Position numbers and translations under genes: made by a program. From Comamonas denitrificans (GTDB lineage Bacteria > Pseudomonadota > Gammaproteobacteria > Burkholderiales > Burkholderiaceae_C), in the NCBI RefSeq assembly GCF_017368815.1, contig NZ_JAFNME010000018.1:1-64000 (forward strand): 64,000 nt of DNA. The letters are read 5' to 3'. Within the stretch, counting starts at the first letter, position 1. Each line of letters starts with the position of its first letter. The notes beneath the pieces were generated by a model that worked only from the letters and a program-made list of their open reading frames with translations, made no database searches and was not told where the DNA came from. Shown in pieces: positions 36,302-47,256 of the stretch.

Positions 36302-37852
36302 ATGAAATTCACGACCCGTTTGGTGCTGTGCACCGTCATTCCGTCCAGCTTGTTTGTGCTGGCCTTGGGCCTGGCCTTGTGGAGCCTGGTGCGCACCCAG
36401 CACGACTTCAACCGCTATATCGGCGTTGAGCAGGCGGTGGTCACGGGCCTGTCCGAGATGTATGCCCAGGGCCTGCAAAGTGGCCAGGCGCTGCGCAACA
36501 TCTTGCTCGACCCGGCCAACCGCACCGCGTACACCAACTTTGATGCCGCCCAGTCCGCCTTTGCCCAGGCGCACACCGCCACGCTGGCCAGCGCCCGTGG
36601 CACCGCCTTCGAAGCCGATGTGCAGGCCCTGCTGGCGCTGCGCAACCACCAGCTTGCCGCCCAGCAGCAAGTGCAGGCCCTGGCGCAAAGCGATGCGGCC
36701 CAGGCGGCCGCCTTGCTCAACACACAAGAAACCCCGGCCTGGCGGGCACTGCGCTCGGCCTTGCTGCAGCAGCTGGAGACCGCCCGCACGGCCGCCGCTG
36801 CCGCCAATGCCGCCACCCAGGCGCAGGCCAAGCGCATGCAACTGCTGGCCGCCGCCCTGGCCTTGGTGGCGGCAGTGGCCGCGCTGGCCCTGACCGGGGT
36901 CATGCTGCGCACCCTGCGCCGCGAATTGGGCGGCGACCTGGCCCAGGCGCGCAGCGCCTTGCGCCGCGTGGCCGAGGGCGATTTAACGCTGGGCGCAGCC
37001 GACCAGGGCGGCCCGGCCACGCTGGGGCTGATGGCCGACCTGGGGCGCATGCAGGCCAGCTTGCGCCAATTGGTGGCGCAGGTGCGCGATGCTGCGGTGG
37101 GCATTGGCCACGCCTCCGCCGAGATCGCGCAAGGCAACCATGATTTGTCGGCCCGCACCGAAAGCCAGGCCAGCGCCTTGCAGCAAACCGCCGCCTCCAT
37201 GGAAGAGCTGACCGCCACCGTGCGGCAAAACGCCGACAACGCCCGCCAAGCCAACGCGCTGGCAGTGAACGCCTCCAGCGTGGCCGCGCAGGGCGGGGCG
37301 GTGGTCGAGCAGGTCGTGCAGACCATGCGCGGCATCAACGAGGGCTCGCACCGGATTGCCGACATCATTGGCGTGATCGACAGCATTGCCTTTCAAACCA
37401 ACATCCTGGCGCTGAATGCGGCCGTCGAAGCGGCCCGCGCCGGCGAACAGGGGCGCGGCTTTGCCGTCGTGGCCTCCGAAGTGCGCGCCCTGGCCGGGCG
37501 CAGCGCCGAGGCCGCCAAAGAGATCAAGGATTTGATTTCCGCCAGCGTGACCCGCGTCGAACAGGGCAGCACCTTGGCCGATCAGGCCGGGGCCACCATG
37601 GACGAGGTGGTCAGCGCCATCCGCCAGGTAACGGCCATCGTGGGTGAAATCAGCGTCGCCAGCAGCGAGCAAAGCACCGGCGTGGCCCAGGTGGGCGAGG
37701 CCATCATGCAAATGGACCAGGTGACGCAGCAAAACACCGCCCTGGTCGAAGAAAGCGCCGCCGCCGCGACCAGCTTGCAGACCCAGGGCCAAGAGCTGCT
37801 GCACTCCGTGGCCGCGTTCCGCCTGGAAGACCACACCCGCTTGGCGCAGTAG
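36302..37852 (+). CDS. Methyl-accepting chemotaxis protein
   Basis: 516 residues. TM1 at about 10-30 ([20 protein letters not shown]), an Ala/Gln-rich helical periplasmic domain of ~150 residues, TM2 ([22 protein letters not shown]), a HAMP-like linker and the coiled-coil signalling domain with the intact tip [45 protein letters not shown]. No C-terminal pentapeptide. ATG 36302 follows GGGAGG. It differs from the receptor at 14.6 kb in its sensor, so the ligand is probably different. Confidence 0.92.
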   Translation: MKFTTRLVLCTVIPSSLFVLALGLALWSLVRTQHDFNRYIGVEQAVVTGLSEMYAQGLQSGQALRNILLDPANRTAYTNFDAAQSAFAQAHTATLASARGTAFEADVQALLALRNHQLAAQQQVQALAQSDAAQAAALLNTQETPAWRALRSALLQQLETARTAAAAANAATQAQAKRMQLLAAALALVAAVAALALTGVMLRTLRRELGGDLAQARSALRRVAEGDLTLGAADQGGPATLGLMADLGRMQASLRQLVAQVRDAAVGIGHASAEIAQGNHDLSARTESQASALQQTAASMEELTATVRQNADNARQANALAVNASSVAAQGGAVVEQVVQTMRGINEGSHRIADIIGVIDSIAFQTNILALNAAVEAARAGEQGRGFAVVASEVRALAGRSAEAAKEIKDLISASVTRVEQGSTLADQAGATMDEVVSAIRQVTAIVGEISVASSEQSTGVAQVGEAIMQMDQVTQQNTALVEESAAAATSLQTQGQELLHSVAAFRLEDHTRLAQ

Positions 37853-37931
37853 AGGGCGTAAAAAAACCGCCTAATCCCACCTCGTAGGCCGAAACCATCG
37901 CAAGCTTGAATTTCTGATCGCGTTGCGTCAT

Positions 37932-37974
37932 GAAAAACACCCCAAAGCTTGGAATGCATCCAAGCTTTGGGGTG
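37932..37974 (-). terminator. Terminator of the lipoprotein operon
   Basis: A 15-bp stem (CACCCCAAAGCTTGG with its complement), 7-base loop, and on the minus strand a run of T. It lies between the converging chemoreceptor and lipoprotein genes. Confidence 0.9.
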
Positions 37975-38017
37975 AGTTCAGTACAGGTTTTTTAAATCGT
38001 GAATTATGTGCTGCTGA

Positions 38018-38569
38018 TTATTTCAGCATGCGGCGCACATCCATGTCATTCGGAATCGCGTAATCGTGGCTGCGCATGATGCGACTGTCCGTGGTGCGTA
38101 CCAGTTTCATGCTGATATAGGTGTATTGGCTGGCTTGAGAATATGTACCTACCAAAACCAACCCCGCAGCGTGTTGTGCGGCAATTTCACGAATTTCGCG
38201 TGACAGCAGCAACTCCCCGGTTCCTTCCCGCACATAAACATCGCCGCGCAGTTTCATTTCCGTGACGTTCAAGCCCTTGTTGGCCAGTTGAGATGCATAC
38301 ATCTCACCCAACGTCCTGCCTAAAGGGGCCGAGTTTTTCAAGTCGTTGATATTGACGACTGTGGCTACCAGAACCGGAGCCTTGCCCAGTGATCCTGGAT
38401 CAAATCCGTTCATCAGGGTATCCACCGCTTCACGGCTGCTATTGATAAACGGGTTGCTGGACGCAGCGGTATATGTTGGACCCACGTAGGCTGGGCTTTG
38501 CACGGTTTGGGTTGCACAACCGGCGAGCGCAGCAGCCAGAAAAATTGTCAAAAATGCTTGTTTTTTCAT
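38018..38569 (-). CDS. FlgO-family outer-membrane lipoprotein
   Basis: 183 residues with a lipoprotein signal (FLAAALAGCATQ, Cys18). The body (SREAVDTLMNGFDPGSLGKAPVLVATVVNINDLKNSAPLGRTLGEMYASQLANKGLNVTEMKLR, then SREIREIAAQHAAGLVLVGTYSQASQYTYISMKLVRTTDSRIM) matches the FlgO domain, known from Vibrio and Campylobacter as an outer-membrane protein needed for normal flagellar function. No flagellar genes adjoin, so the role here may be general envelope. The start overlaps the stop of the upstream lipoprotein by one base (TAATG). Confidence 0.8.
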   Translation of the reverse strand: MKKQAFLTIFLAAALAGCATQTVQSPAYVGPTYTAASSNPFINSSREAVDTLMNGFDPGSLGKAPVLVATVVNINDLKNSAPLGRTLGEMYASQLANKGLNVTEMKLRGDVYVREGTGELLLSREIREIAAQHAAGLVLVGTYSQASQYTYISMKLVRTTDSRIMRSHDYAIPNDMDVRRMLK

Positions 38570-39255
38570 TATCGATCCACCACGTTAAAGCGAGTAGCGG
38601 GCACCTGCTTCCAGAACAGCGGGGCATCGACATCTTCTAGGTAATACACATCGGTTTTGCGGGCGAGATATTGATCGCCGCGCTTGACTGAAGTGGTCAA
38701 AATTACCTCCGTGTGGGTGGGACCGCCAGCATTGACGCTGGCTGCAAAATCAGCAGCACCGGCCAAGCCCAACGTGCCCAGCAATTTGACATCTAAATGC
38801 TCCGTGCGCAAACCATATGCGGCCATTAAGCCGCCGGCCAGCATGGTGAACTGGCCGGGGATGAAGTAGGGACGATCGCTCTTATGAACTACCACCTGGG
38901 TGGTATAAGAAATTTGTAAATCAGCACCGCGGTTGTTGTCCAGCACGCTTACGCCGCTTTGCACTAACTTGGTCAGCAGCATTTCTCGGAAACCCTGATC
39001 AAATTCGCTGGCTTGCTTGGGCAGAGCAACATACACAGGGGTGTTGCGCTGAATTCCGATACCTTCAAGTGTCTGCAAACTCTGTACGACAACGTCACGC
39101 GACATGACATCCCAATGCCCTGCCGAACGGGCTTTTTGTTGGGTGGCGTAGTCAAAGTTGGTGGCCACTGGAATGGGTGCCGAACCGCAGGCAGTTAAGA
39201 CGGTCGCGCTGCCGCCCACCAAGGCCATAAGACCAATGCTTTTCCATAAGCGCAT
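38569..39255 (-). CDS. Lipoprotein of unknown function, partner of the FlgO-like protein
   Basis: 228 residues; the signal peptide ends in VLTACGS (lipidated Cys23). The mature part alternates strands and helices (VYVALPKQASEFDQGFREMLLTKLVQSGVSVLDNNRGADLQISYTTQVVVH) in a pattern like periplasmic domains that sense or bind partners, but I do not recognise a named family. It is coupled to the FlgO-like gene by a one-base stop/start overlap, so the two probably form a complex in the outer membrane. Lower GC than neighbours. Confidence 0.6.
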   Translation of the reverse strand: MRLWKSIGLMALVGGSATVLTACGSAPIPVATNFDYATQQKARSAGHWDVMSRDVVVQSLQTLEGIGIQRNTPVYVALPKQASEFDQGFREMLLTKLVQSGVSVLDNNRGADLQISYTTQVVVHKSDRPYFIPGQFTMLAGGLMAAYGLRTEHLDVKLLGTLGLAGAADFAASVNAGGPTHTEVILTTSVKRGDQYLARKTDVYYLEDVDAPLFWKQVPATRFNVVDR

Positions 39256-39692
39256 AGATTTTCCTTGTACTAAATTGGGCTTCTGCCCTGAAGAATGCAG
39301 GGCATGGTTTGATGGCCCGCAAGAAGGTGCACAGCGCTAGGCTGGCGACGCATTAAGCTGGCTATTATTCTAGGAAAAGGATAGGCTTTCTAAGCATATT
39401 GCGGAGAAATGACGTTGCAAAACAACATTTCTTAGGCTCAGCTAAAAAAGTCGTCTGGCTATTGCAAGCGGCTTTTTTTAGGATGGCAAGGCAGTTTTTA
39501 CCTCTGGGCACGTTTTTGCAAAATCGAAAATACTGGCAGTTTTTTGACCTTTAGCACGTCCAATCCAAAAAAATAGAATTTCTAAACATCCTGTTGCCAA
39601 ATGACGTTGCAAAACAACATTTTTCTGGTTTAGATGCAAAAAGCCGCTTGGTTATTACAAGCGGCTTTTTTTGGGTGTATGCAAGGTGGTTG
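39256..39692. repeat. Gene-free stretch holding a degenerate duplication of the pgk 3' end
   Basis: Bases ~39393-39560 align, with many differences, to ~39588-39755: both have AAATGACGTTGCAAAACAAC, then a hairpin ending in CAAGCGGCTTTTTTT, then GCAAGG and a stretch equivalent to the last codons of pgk. The right copy is the real pgk end with its terminator; the left copy is a decayed duplicate. The remaining left part should hold the lipoprotein operon promoter. Confidence 0.7.
39638..39672 (-). terminator. Terminator after pgk
   Basis: Stem AAAAAGCCGCTTG/CAAGCGGCTTTTT with a 7-base loop and T tracts on both strands. Confidence 0.85.
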
Positions 39693-40886
39693 TTAGCCTG
39701 CAGCGCGTTTCTGCAAAACTTCAAACGCGGGCAGGGTTTTGCCTTCCAGCACTTCCAAGAAGGCACCGCCGCCGGTGGAGATGTAGCCCACCTTGTCTTC
39801 GATGCCGTATTTGGCAATGGCAGCCAAGGTGTCGCCACCACCGGCGATGCTGAAGGCTTTTGACTCGGCAATCGCCTGGGCGATGGCTTTTGTGCCACCG
39901 GCAAACTGGTCGAACTCGAACACGCCCACCGGGCCGTTCCAGACGATGGTGCCGGCCGCCTTGAGCTGCGCGGCCAGTTTGGCGGCGGTTTCGGGGCCAA
40001 TATCCAAAATCAGGTCGTCGTCGGCCACTTCGGTGGCTTTTTTCACGGTGGCCACGGCATCGGCGGCAAAGGTTTTGGCGGTCACCACGTCGGTGGGAAT
40101 CGGCACCTCGGCACCGCGCGCGGCCATGGCGGCGATGACGGCTTTGGCCTCGCCGACCAAATCGGGTTCTGCCAAAGATTTGCCGATGTTCAGGCCCGCC
40201 GCCAGCATGAAGGTGTTGGCAATGCCGCCACCCACAATCAGTTGATCGACGTTTTTGGCCAGACTTTGCAGGATGGTCAGTTTGGTCGATACCTTGGAAC
40301 CGGCCACGATGGCTGCCAGCGGGCGTGCCGGGTTGGCCAGGGCGGTTTGAATGGCGTCGATCTCGGCCGACAGCAGCGGGCCGGCGCAGGCGATGGGGGC
40401 GAACTGGGCGATGCCGTAGGTCGTGCCCTCGGCGCGGTGGGCGGTGCCAAAGGCATCGTGCACAAAGATGTCGCACAGCGCGGCCAGCTTTTTCGCCAGC
40501 GCCTCGTTGTTCTTTTTCTCGCCCACGTTCACGCGGCAGTTTTCCAGCAGCACCACTTGGCCAGGTTGCACTTGCACACCATCCACCCAGTTGGCCACCA
40601 AGGGCACTTCACGGCCCAGCAGCTCGGACAGGCGCTTGGCTACGGGGGCCAGCGAGTCTTCGGCTTTGAACTCGCCTTCGGTGGGGCGGCCCAGGTGGCT
40701 GGTGACCATGACGGCAGCGCCTGCTTTCAGCGCCATTTCAATGGCGGGCACCGAGGCACGCACGCGCGTGTCTTCGGTGATCTGGCCGGCATCGTTCAGG
40801 GGCACGTTCAGGTCGGCACGGATAAATACACGCTTGCCTTGGGCTTGGCCCTGGGCGCAGAGGTCGGAAAAACGCAGGATGTGCAT
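39693..40886 (-). CDS. pgk: Phosphoglycerate kinase
   Basis: 397 residues, the usual length. It transfers phosphate between 1,3-bisphosphoglycerate and ADP. Visible: [82 protein letters not shown], and the C-terminal nucleotide loop [10 protein letters not shown] followed by STGGGAFLE. In related genomes pgk commonly stands with pyk and fba; here it is inverted and separated from them by pntAB, a chemoreceptor and two lipoproteins. Confidence 0.97.
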   Translation of the reverse strand: MHILRFSDLCAQGQAQGKRVFIRADLNVPLNDAGQITEDTRVRASVPAIEMALKAGAAVMVTSHLGRPTEGEFKAEDSLAPVAKRLSELLGREVPLVANWVDGVQVQPGQVVLLENCRVNVGEKKNNEALAKKLAALCDIFVHDAFGTAHRAEGTTYGIAQFAPIACAGPLLSAEIDAIQTALANPARPLAAIVAGSKVSTKLTILQSLAKNVDQLIVGGGIANTFMLAAGLNIGKSLAEPDLVGEAKAVIAAMAARGAEVPIPTDVVTAKTFAADAVATVKKATEVADDDLILDIGPETAAKLAAQLKAAGTIVWNGPVGVFEFDQFAGGTKAIAQAIAESKAFSIAGGGDTLAAIAKYGIEDKVGYISTGGGAFLEVLEGKTLPAFEVLQKRAAG

Positions 40887-40960
40887 GGCAGCTCGATAGA
40901 GAAAGTGAAAAAATTTTTGCGCGGTATTGTAGAGCGTAGCCCCGCCCGGTTACGGGCAGG

Positions 40961-41521
40961 TTACTTCCACAGCACCGGTGCCACAACCGCCATGCCTTGC
41001 TCGCTGGACAGGGTCAGCTCGCCCTCTTGAATCGTCGCTTGCAGCTGCATGCTGCGCTGCGCCAAGGCGGCCAGTTCCTGCGCGGTGTCGGCCGGGATGC
41101 GCCAGACGGCCAGTTTTTTTTGGCGGGCCACTTTGCCCTCCATGCCCTTCCACCACACTTCGGCCGCCGGGCCAAAGGGGTAGAGCAGCACGTGGTCGGC
41201 TTTGCTGCAGGCTTTGCTCAGGGGTTTTTCCTCGGGCTGGCCCACTTCAATCCACAGGCGCTTGGCGCCGGTGAAGTCGGTGATGTGGACGTCCGGATCG
41301 TCCGGGTCAGACAGGCCCGTGCCAAAGGCCAGCGTGCCGTCGCCGTTGCACAGCGCCTGCAACTGCCAGGCGTTCAGCGCCAGCGCCACCAGCCGCACCA
41401 TCATGCGTTCGTCGGTTTCGCTGGGGTGGCGCGCCAGGGTGAGGTTGTGGTCGGCGTAGTAGCCGTGGTCGATGTCGGCAATCGACAGGTTGGCTTTGAA
41501 GATGGTGGATTTCAGGGCCAT
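40961..41521 (-). CDS. yaeQ: YaeQ family protein
   Basis: 186 residues matching the YaeQ family along its length: MALKSTIFKANLSIADIDHGYYADHNLTLARHPSETDERMMVRL, then WIEVGQPEEKPLSKACSKADHVLLYPF and KLAVWRIPADT. YaeQ folds like PD-(D/E)xK nucleases, and the acidic residues of DPDDPD, the Glu of WIEVGQPEE and the Lys of EEKPLSKACSKAD are in place, but its biochemical role is unsettled. It lies 74 bases upstream of pgk on the same strand. Confidence 0.92.
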   Translation of the reverse strand: MALKSTIFKANLSIADIDHGYYADHNLTLARHPSETDERMMVRLVALALNAWQLQALCNGDGTLAFGTGLSDPDDPDVHITDFTGAKRLWIEVGQPEEKPLSKACSKADHVLLYPFGPAAEVWWKGMEGKVARQKKLAVWRIPADTAQELAALAQRSMQLQATIQEGELTLSSEQGMAVVAPVLWK

Positions 41522-41547
41522 AAGGCGTGGGGGTATATAAAAAATAA

Positions 41548-41635
41548 GAGCTGCTAGCGCAGGCTATACCTGGTTTAGCAGCTCTTTATGGATTGAAATG
41601 ATTATTTAATCAGCGGTTGGAGCTATTAAATAGGG
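41548..41635. repeat. Family 2 repeat, compact copy
   Basis: AGAGCTGCTAGCGCAGG...TAGCAGCTCT forms a direct hairpin, followed by AATCAGCGGTTGGAGCTATTAAATA. It fills the gap between purB and yaeQ and may terminate purB transcripts. Confidence 0.55.
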
Positions 41636-41637
41636 CT

Positions 41638-43364
<1,727 letters not shown>

Positions 43365-44321
43365 ATGATTGACATCACGCTAGAGACGTTTGAAACCGAG
43401 GTGATCGCCGCCTCGATGCACACCCCGGTGCTGGTCGATTTTTGGGCCACTTGGTGCGGCCCCTGCAAAACGCTGGTGCCCGTGCTGGAGAAGCTGGAGG
43501 CCGATTACGGCGGGCGCTTTATCTTGGCGAAAGTCGATGTCGATGCCAACCAGCAAATTGCCGCCATGTTTGGCGTGCGCAGCGTGCCCACCTGTGTGCT
43601 GATGGTCGGCGGCCAGCCCGTGGATGGCTTTATGGGCGCACAAACCGAGGGTCAGGTGCGCCAATTCTTGGACAAACACCTGCCCAGCGAAGACGCTTTG
43701 CACGCCGAAGCCGATGCGCAAGAGGCCCAGCAGCTCATGCAGGAGGGCGACACCGAGGCCGCCCTGCAAAAACTGGCCGAAGCCGTGGCCGCCGATCCCA
43801 GCAACGACGATGCCCGCTTTGACTACGTGCGCCTCTTGATCGCCAGCGGCGGCTTGGAAGAAGCCAGCGCACTGCTGCACGAGCCGCTCAAGCGCATCCC
43901 TCAGCCGCTGCGCTTTGCCGCCTTGCAAGAATGGCTGCAGTGTGTGGCCTTTGCCCAAACCGACCCCCGCGCCGACTGGCCGCTGGCGCAGTTTGATGCC
44001 GCCATTGAGCACAACAAGCGTGACTTTGACACCCGCTTTGCCAAGGCCCAGCTGCTGGCTGCGGCCGGGCAGTGGACCGACAGCATGGACGAGTTGCTGG
44101 AAATCATCCTGCGCGACAAAACCTGGAACGAGCAGGCCGCGCGCAAGCTGTTCATCGCCATTTTGGAATTGCTCACCCCGCCCAAGCCGAAAAAGCAAGA
44201 TGCCGTGCCCGGAAAAACCGCCGGTGGCATCGAGCTGCCGGGCAAAAATGCCGCCCAGCAAGACACCGTGACTCAGCTTATCAATAGCTACCGCCGCAAG
44301 CTCAGTATGGCTTTGAACTAA
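43365..44321 (+). CDS. Thioredoxin-domain protein with TPR tail (YbbN/CnoX-like)
   Basis: 318 residues. The N-terminal thioredoxin domain has the active site FWATWCGPCKTL, so unlike E. coli YbbN (which lacks the first active Cys) the CGPC pair is intact. Residues ~115-300 form TPR-like helices (AQQLMQEGDTEAALQKLAEAVAADPSNDDAR; FAALQEWLQCVAF; FDTRFAKAQLLAAAGQWTDSMDELLEIILRD). Such proteins act as a redox chaperone delivering clients to GroEL. Start ATG 43365 has CAGGAG upstream. Confidence 0.9.
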   Translation: MIDITLETFETEVIAASMHTPVLVDFWATWCGPCKTLVPVLEKLEADYGGRFILAKVDVDANQQIAAMFGVRSVPTCVLMVGGQPVDGFMGAQTEGQVRQFLDKHLPSEDALHAEADAQEAQQLMQEGDTEAALQKLAEAVAADPSNDDARFDYVRLLIASGGLEEASALLHEPLKRIPQPLRFAALQEWLQCVAFAQTDPRADWPLAQFDAAIEHNKRDFDTRFAKAQLLAAAGQWTDSMDELLEIILRDKTWNEQAARKLFIAILELLTPPKPKKQDAVPGKTAGGIELPGKNAAQQDTVTQLINSYRRKLSMALN

Positions 44322-44337
44322 AAAATACCTTAAAAAT

Positions 44338-44370
44338 AATAAAGCGCCTGCGGTAGGCGCTTTATTGTTT
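44338..44370 (+). terminator. Terminator after the thioredoxin-TPR gene
   Basis: Stem AATAAAGCGCCT/AGGCGCTTTATT with a 5-base loop. Confidence 0.8.
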
Positions 44371-44400
44371 GTAGCGTATCAGCACCAGGCCGCCCCCCCC

Positions 44401-44904
44401 TCAGAGCGGCACCGCCATGGCCGAAGGCGGGCTAAAAATGCTGGCATCGGCTTGGATCAGGTTCAGGTCAAAGCGCTGACCGGCCAGGTAGTCGCCAATG
44501 CTTTGCAGCACCACGGGGCTGCGGTGCAGGTGGGCGCTGGCTTGCAGCTCTTCGTAGGTGAGCCAGACGGTGCGCACAATGCCCTCGTCCAGCCGCTGCT
44601 GGGCATGGTGCTGGCCCAGGTCGCCGGTGAAGGCAAAGCGCAAATAGGTAATGTCTGCGCCGGTGCGGGTGCGCACAAAGCGGTTCATGTACACGCCAAC
44701 CAGCGCGGTGGGGGTGAAGTCGTAAGCGGCCTCTTCCAGCACCTCGCGCACGCAGGCTTGCTGCGGGGTTTCGGCAGGGTCTAGGTGGCCGGCCGGGGTG
44801 TTCAGGCGCAGACCGTCGCGGGTGTGCTCTTCGACCAAGAGAAAGCGGTCGTGCCGCTGCACAATGGCCGCCACCGTGACATTGGGTTTCCAGCGATCAG
44901 GCAT
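44401..44904 (-). CDS. Nudix hydrolase (NudJ-like)
   Basis: 167 residues. The Nudix box GHLDPAETPQQACVREVLEEAAYDF is complete except that the Gly after EEA is Ala. The strand order and length resemble NudJ-type enzymes that hydrolyse nucleoside tri- or diphosphates and thiamine pyrophosphate precursors; in many proteobacteria this gene lies near purB or mnmA, and here purB is 1.4 kb away. The C-terminal AMAVPL tail is unremarkable. Confidence 0.88.
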   Translation of the reverse strand: MPDRWKPNVTVAAIVQRHDRFLLVEEHTRDGLRLNTPAGHLDPAETPQQACVREVLEEAAYDFTPTALVGVYMNRFVRTRTGADITYLRFAFTGDLGQHHAQQRLDEGIVRTVWLTYEELQASAHLHRSPVVLQSIGDYLAGQRFDLNLIQADASIFSPPSAMAVPL

Positions 44905-45012
44905 AACCGGGCATTATCGGCAGTCCAACCCCCAGGCCGCTGAAAAATGCAGAAATTGTTTGGCGTGCCGCCCTTGCATCTGGTGTGGCCAGGGCAAGAC
45001 GGTGGGGCGCGG

Positions 45013-46176
45013 CTAAGCCAGCGCGACCCGGTTGCGTCCATCGTCTTTGGCGCGGTACAGCGCTTGGTCGGCCGCTTGCAGCAGGGCCTCACTGGTGCGG
45101 CTGGGGTCGGCCGGCGTGTCGGCGCTGGCGGCCACGCCAATGCTGACCGTAAATGGGATGCGCTGGCCTTGCCATTCGCAGGGCGCGGCTTGCACGGCTT
45201 GGCGCAGTTGCTCGGCCAGTTGCGCCGCGCCGTGCAGGTCGGTGTCGGGCAGCAGCAGCATGAATTCTTCACCGCCGTAGCGGCCCAGCACATCGGACGC
45301 ACGCAGGCGCTGGCGCAGCACGCCGACGATGTGGCGCAGCACGTGGTCGCCGGCCAAATGGCCGTAGTGGTCATTGACGCGCTTGAAGTGGTCGATGTCC
45401 ACCATCAGCAGCGCCAGGGGCGTGTGTTGGCGGCTGGCGCGGGCCAGCTCGGTCTCCAGCGCTTGCATCAGGGCGCGGCGGTTGGCGGCACCGGTCAGCG
45501 GGTCTTGGCTGGCCAGGCGCAGGTTGGCCTGATCGGCACGCTCTTTGGCCATAAACACAAAGCCAAATGAGCTGACCAAGGTGGCCAAGAACGAGACCAT
45601 GAAGGTCAGCGTTTGCACCAAATTGCTTTGCAAGATGCTGGCAATGTTGAGGGAGAAAAACAGCGCCGCACCGGCCCGCAGCAGCATGGTCAGCACAATC
45701 AGGCCCAGTCCACAGACCAGCAGCAACGCCCCCCGGCTGCGCTGCTGCTCTGCACCCAACGCGCGCTGGCGCAGTACCCACAGCACCAGCGCCGCCTGCA
45801 GGCCCAGGATCAGCCCCATGATGACCACGCGGCTGGCAAACTGGTGCTGTAACAGCCACATGAGTAGCGCGATGGCGGCAAGCAGTGCCAGCGTGCGGGC
45901 CCAATGCAGTGCCAAGCCATGAAAGCGGCGCACCGCCAGCCAAAAACTGGCCAAGGCCGAGGACAGCAGCGCGTTGCCCAGCACAATGGCCAGAAGGTAC
46001 GGAATACGCCCATACAACAGCAGCAGTGCATGCGCCAAGGCGCTTAGCAGCAGGCCGCCGGCCCAATACTGCAAACCGTCATTGCGCTGGTTGCCGTTGA
46101 GTACCAGCAAGGCCCCAGAAGTTACCAGCGAGGTCACAATGATCATCAACAACAGGGTGGGGACATCGGCGGTCAT
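45013..46176 (-). CDS. Membrane-bound diguanylate cyclase
   Basis: 387 residues. Six or so hydrophobic helices in the first ~215 residues form a membrane sensor. The GGDEF domain follows (DPLTGAANRRALMQAL; MVDIDHFKRVNDHYGHLAGD), with an intact active site GGEEF and, five residues before it, the RASD inhibitory site for product feedback. It should make c-di-GMP. Start ATG 46174-46176; the frame also includes an earlier TTG but no ribosome-binding site is clear for either. Confidence 0.93.
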   Translation of the reverse strand: MTADVPTLLLMIIVTSLVTSGALLVLNGNQRNDGLQYWAGGLLLSALAHALLLLYGRIPYLLAIVLGNALLSSALASFWLAVRRFHGLALHWARTLALLAAIALLMWLLQHQFASRVVIMGLILGLQAALVLWVLRQRALGAEQQRSRGALLLVCGLGLIVLTMLLRAGAALFFSLNIASILQSNLVQTLTFMVSFLATLVSSFGFVFMAKERADQANLRLASQDPLTGAANRRALMQALETELARASRQHTPLALLMVDIDHFKRVNDHYGHLAGDHVLRHIVGVLRQRLRASDVLGRYGGEEFMLLLPDTDLHGAAQLAEQLRQAVQAAPCEWQGQRIPFTVSIGVAASADTPADPSRTSEALLQAADQALYRAKDDGRNRVALA

Positions 46177-46294
46177 AGGGGGCGCTGGGGGCAACAGAAA
46201 AAGTCGCAAAAAGCAAGGATAGCATTGATGCAGATCAGGCTTTTTGCTGTGCTATGCGCCAGCGCGCATGGCGCACCTGCGCTCACAACACACG

Positions 46295-46831
46295 CTACAA
46301 GCGCCGCACCATGTAGTGCGCCCCTGTGCCGTAGCTGGCCAGGTGCTGGCGCTGCGTTGGATCGGAGATTTTGTGTTCCGCAAAGCCATAGCGCTGCCAA
46401 AACCGGGCCGAACCTTGCACGGCAACCAGGCCCATAGAAGTCATGTGCTTGGAGCGTGCTAATTCAATCAGGTGCACCACCAAGGCGTGGGCCACTTTTT
46501 GCCCTGCCAGCGCGGGCAGCACTGAAATATCGTGCAAATACAAGGACGATGGGCCTGCAATCGGCAGCTCAAAATCACCATTCAACGGCGTAATGTGGCC
46601 CGGTGCCGACCAATACGCTGCCGCATAGGCCAGCAGGCTGGCATCGGTGGTGCGCTGCACACCCAGCGAACATTGGTGCCGCGCGGCCAGTCGCCGCGCA
46701 AAGACCGCCTTGTCCTCTTGAAATGGGGCACCATAGGTTTGCGCTTGAATGCGCATCACATCGTCCACATCGGCGGGGGTCAAGGGCCGAAGTGTCCAGG
46801 GTACGGTAGGCAAAAGCAGGTCAGCAGGCAT
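46295..46831 (-). CDS. GNAT-family N-acetyltransferase
   Basis: 178 residues with the GNAT fold: an N-terminal LRPLTPADVDDVMRIQAQTYG, the catalytic strand SSLYLHDISVLPALAGQKVAHALVVHLIELARS (acetyl-CoA loop in the form QKVAHA rather than the common Q/RxxGxG/A), and the C-terminal GSARFWQRYGFAEH. The substrate is unknown. ATG 46829-46831 is preferred over an upstream TTG-led extension. Confidence 0.8.
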   Translation of the reverse strand: MPADLLLPTVPWTLRPLTPADVDDVMRIQAQTYGAPFQEDKAVFARRLAARHQCSLGVQRTTDASLLAYAAAYWSAPGHITPLNGDFELPIAGPSSLYLHDISVLPALAGQKVAHALVVHLIELARSKHMTSMGLVAVQGSARFWQRYGFAEHKISDPTQRQHLASYGTGAHYMVRRL

Positions 46832-46924
46832 GCGAAAGTGGGGAGCGAAGCAAAAGAAACAGGCACTGGGCAAGCGTAATCGAATTTGCAGATTTTGGAG
46901 ATAGGGAAAAAAGATCCATCAGTC

Positions 46925-46940
46925 AATAAGAATCATTATT
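46925..46940 (+). promoter_or_regulatory. Fur-box-like sequence before the DUF2061 gene
   Basis: AATAAGAATCATTATT matches the core AATGATAATCATTATT at 14 of 16 positions, 25 bases before the start codon, so iron-responsive repression is plausible. Confidence 0.45.
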
Positions 46941-46965
46941 ATTTGAGCACCTTGAGGAGATCGCC

Positions 46966-47256
46966 ATGAACACCGCCACTGCCACCACTGCCACCACTGC
47001 CACCGCCCCCATCGTGACAGGTATCAGCGCCTTGCTGCGCCGCCACCGGCACACCCTGCTGAAAACCTTGAGCTATTACTGCCTGCACATCACCGTGGCC
47101 ATTGCGGTGGCCTATGTGGTCACCGGCAATTGGTGGGTGGCCATGACCTTGAGTTTGCTGGAGCCAACGGTGCAGATGCTGTTCTTTTTTCTCCACGAAA
47201 AATTATGGGATCGAAAAAATAAAGAGCATGTTGCGCAAGCCACACCATTGAATTAG
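46966..47256 (+). CDS. DUF2061 small membrane protein
   Basis: 96 residues. After a Thr/Ala-rich start, the segment LLKTLSYYCLHITVAIAVAYVVTGNWWVAMTLSLLEPTVQMLFFFLHEKLWDR matches DUF2061, two transmembrane helices with a conserved HEKxW motif. Function unknown; family members are often linked to metal stress or cation homeostasis by context only. It has GAGGAG before the ATG, and a Fur-box-like sequence upstream. Confidence 0.85.
   Translation: MNTATATTATTATAPIVTGISALLRRHRHTLLKTLSYYCLHITVAIAVAYVVTGNWWVAMTLSLLEPTVQMLFFFLHEKLWDRKNKEHVAQATPLN

Noticed and set aside
44281-44310. Repeat family 2 arm inside the thioredoxin-TPR gene
   Set aside because: AATAGCTACCGCCGC resembles the arm, but it encodes NSYRRK, which fits the usual C-terminus of this protein family, so coincidence is likelier.
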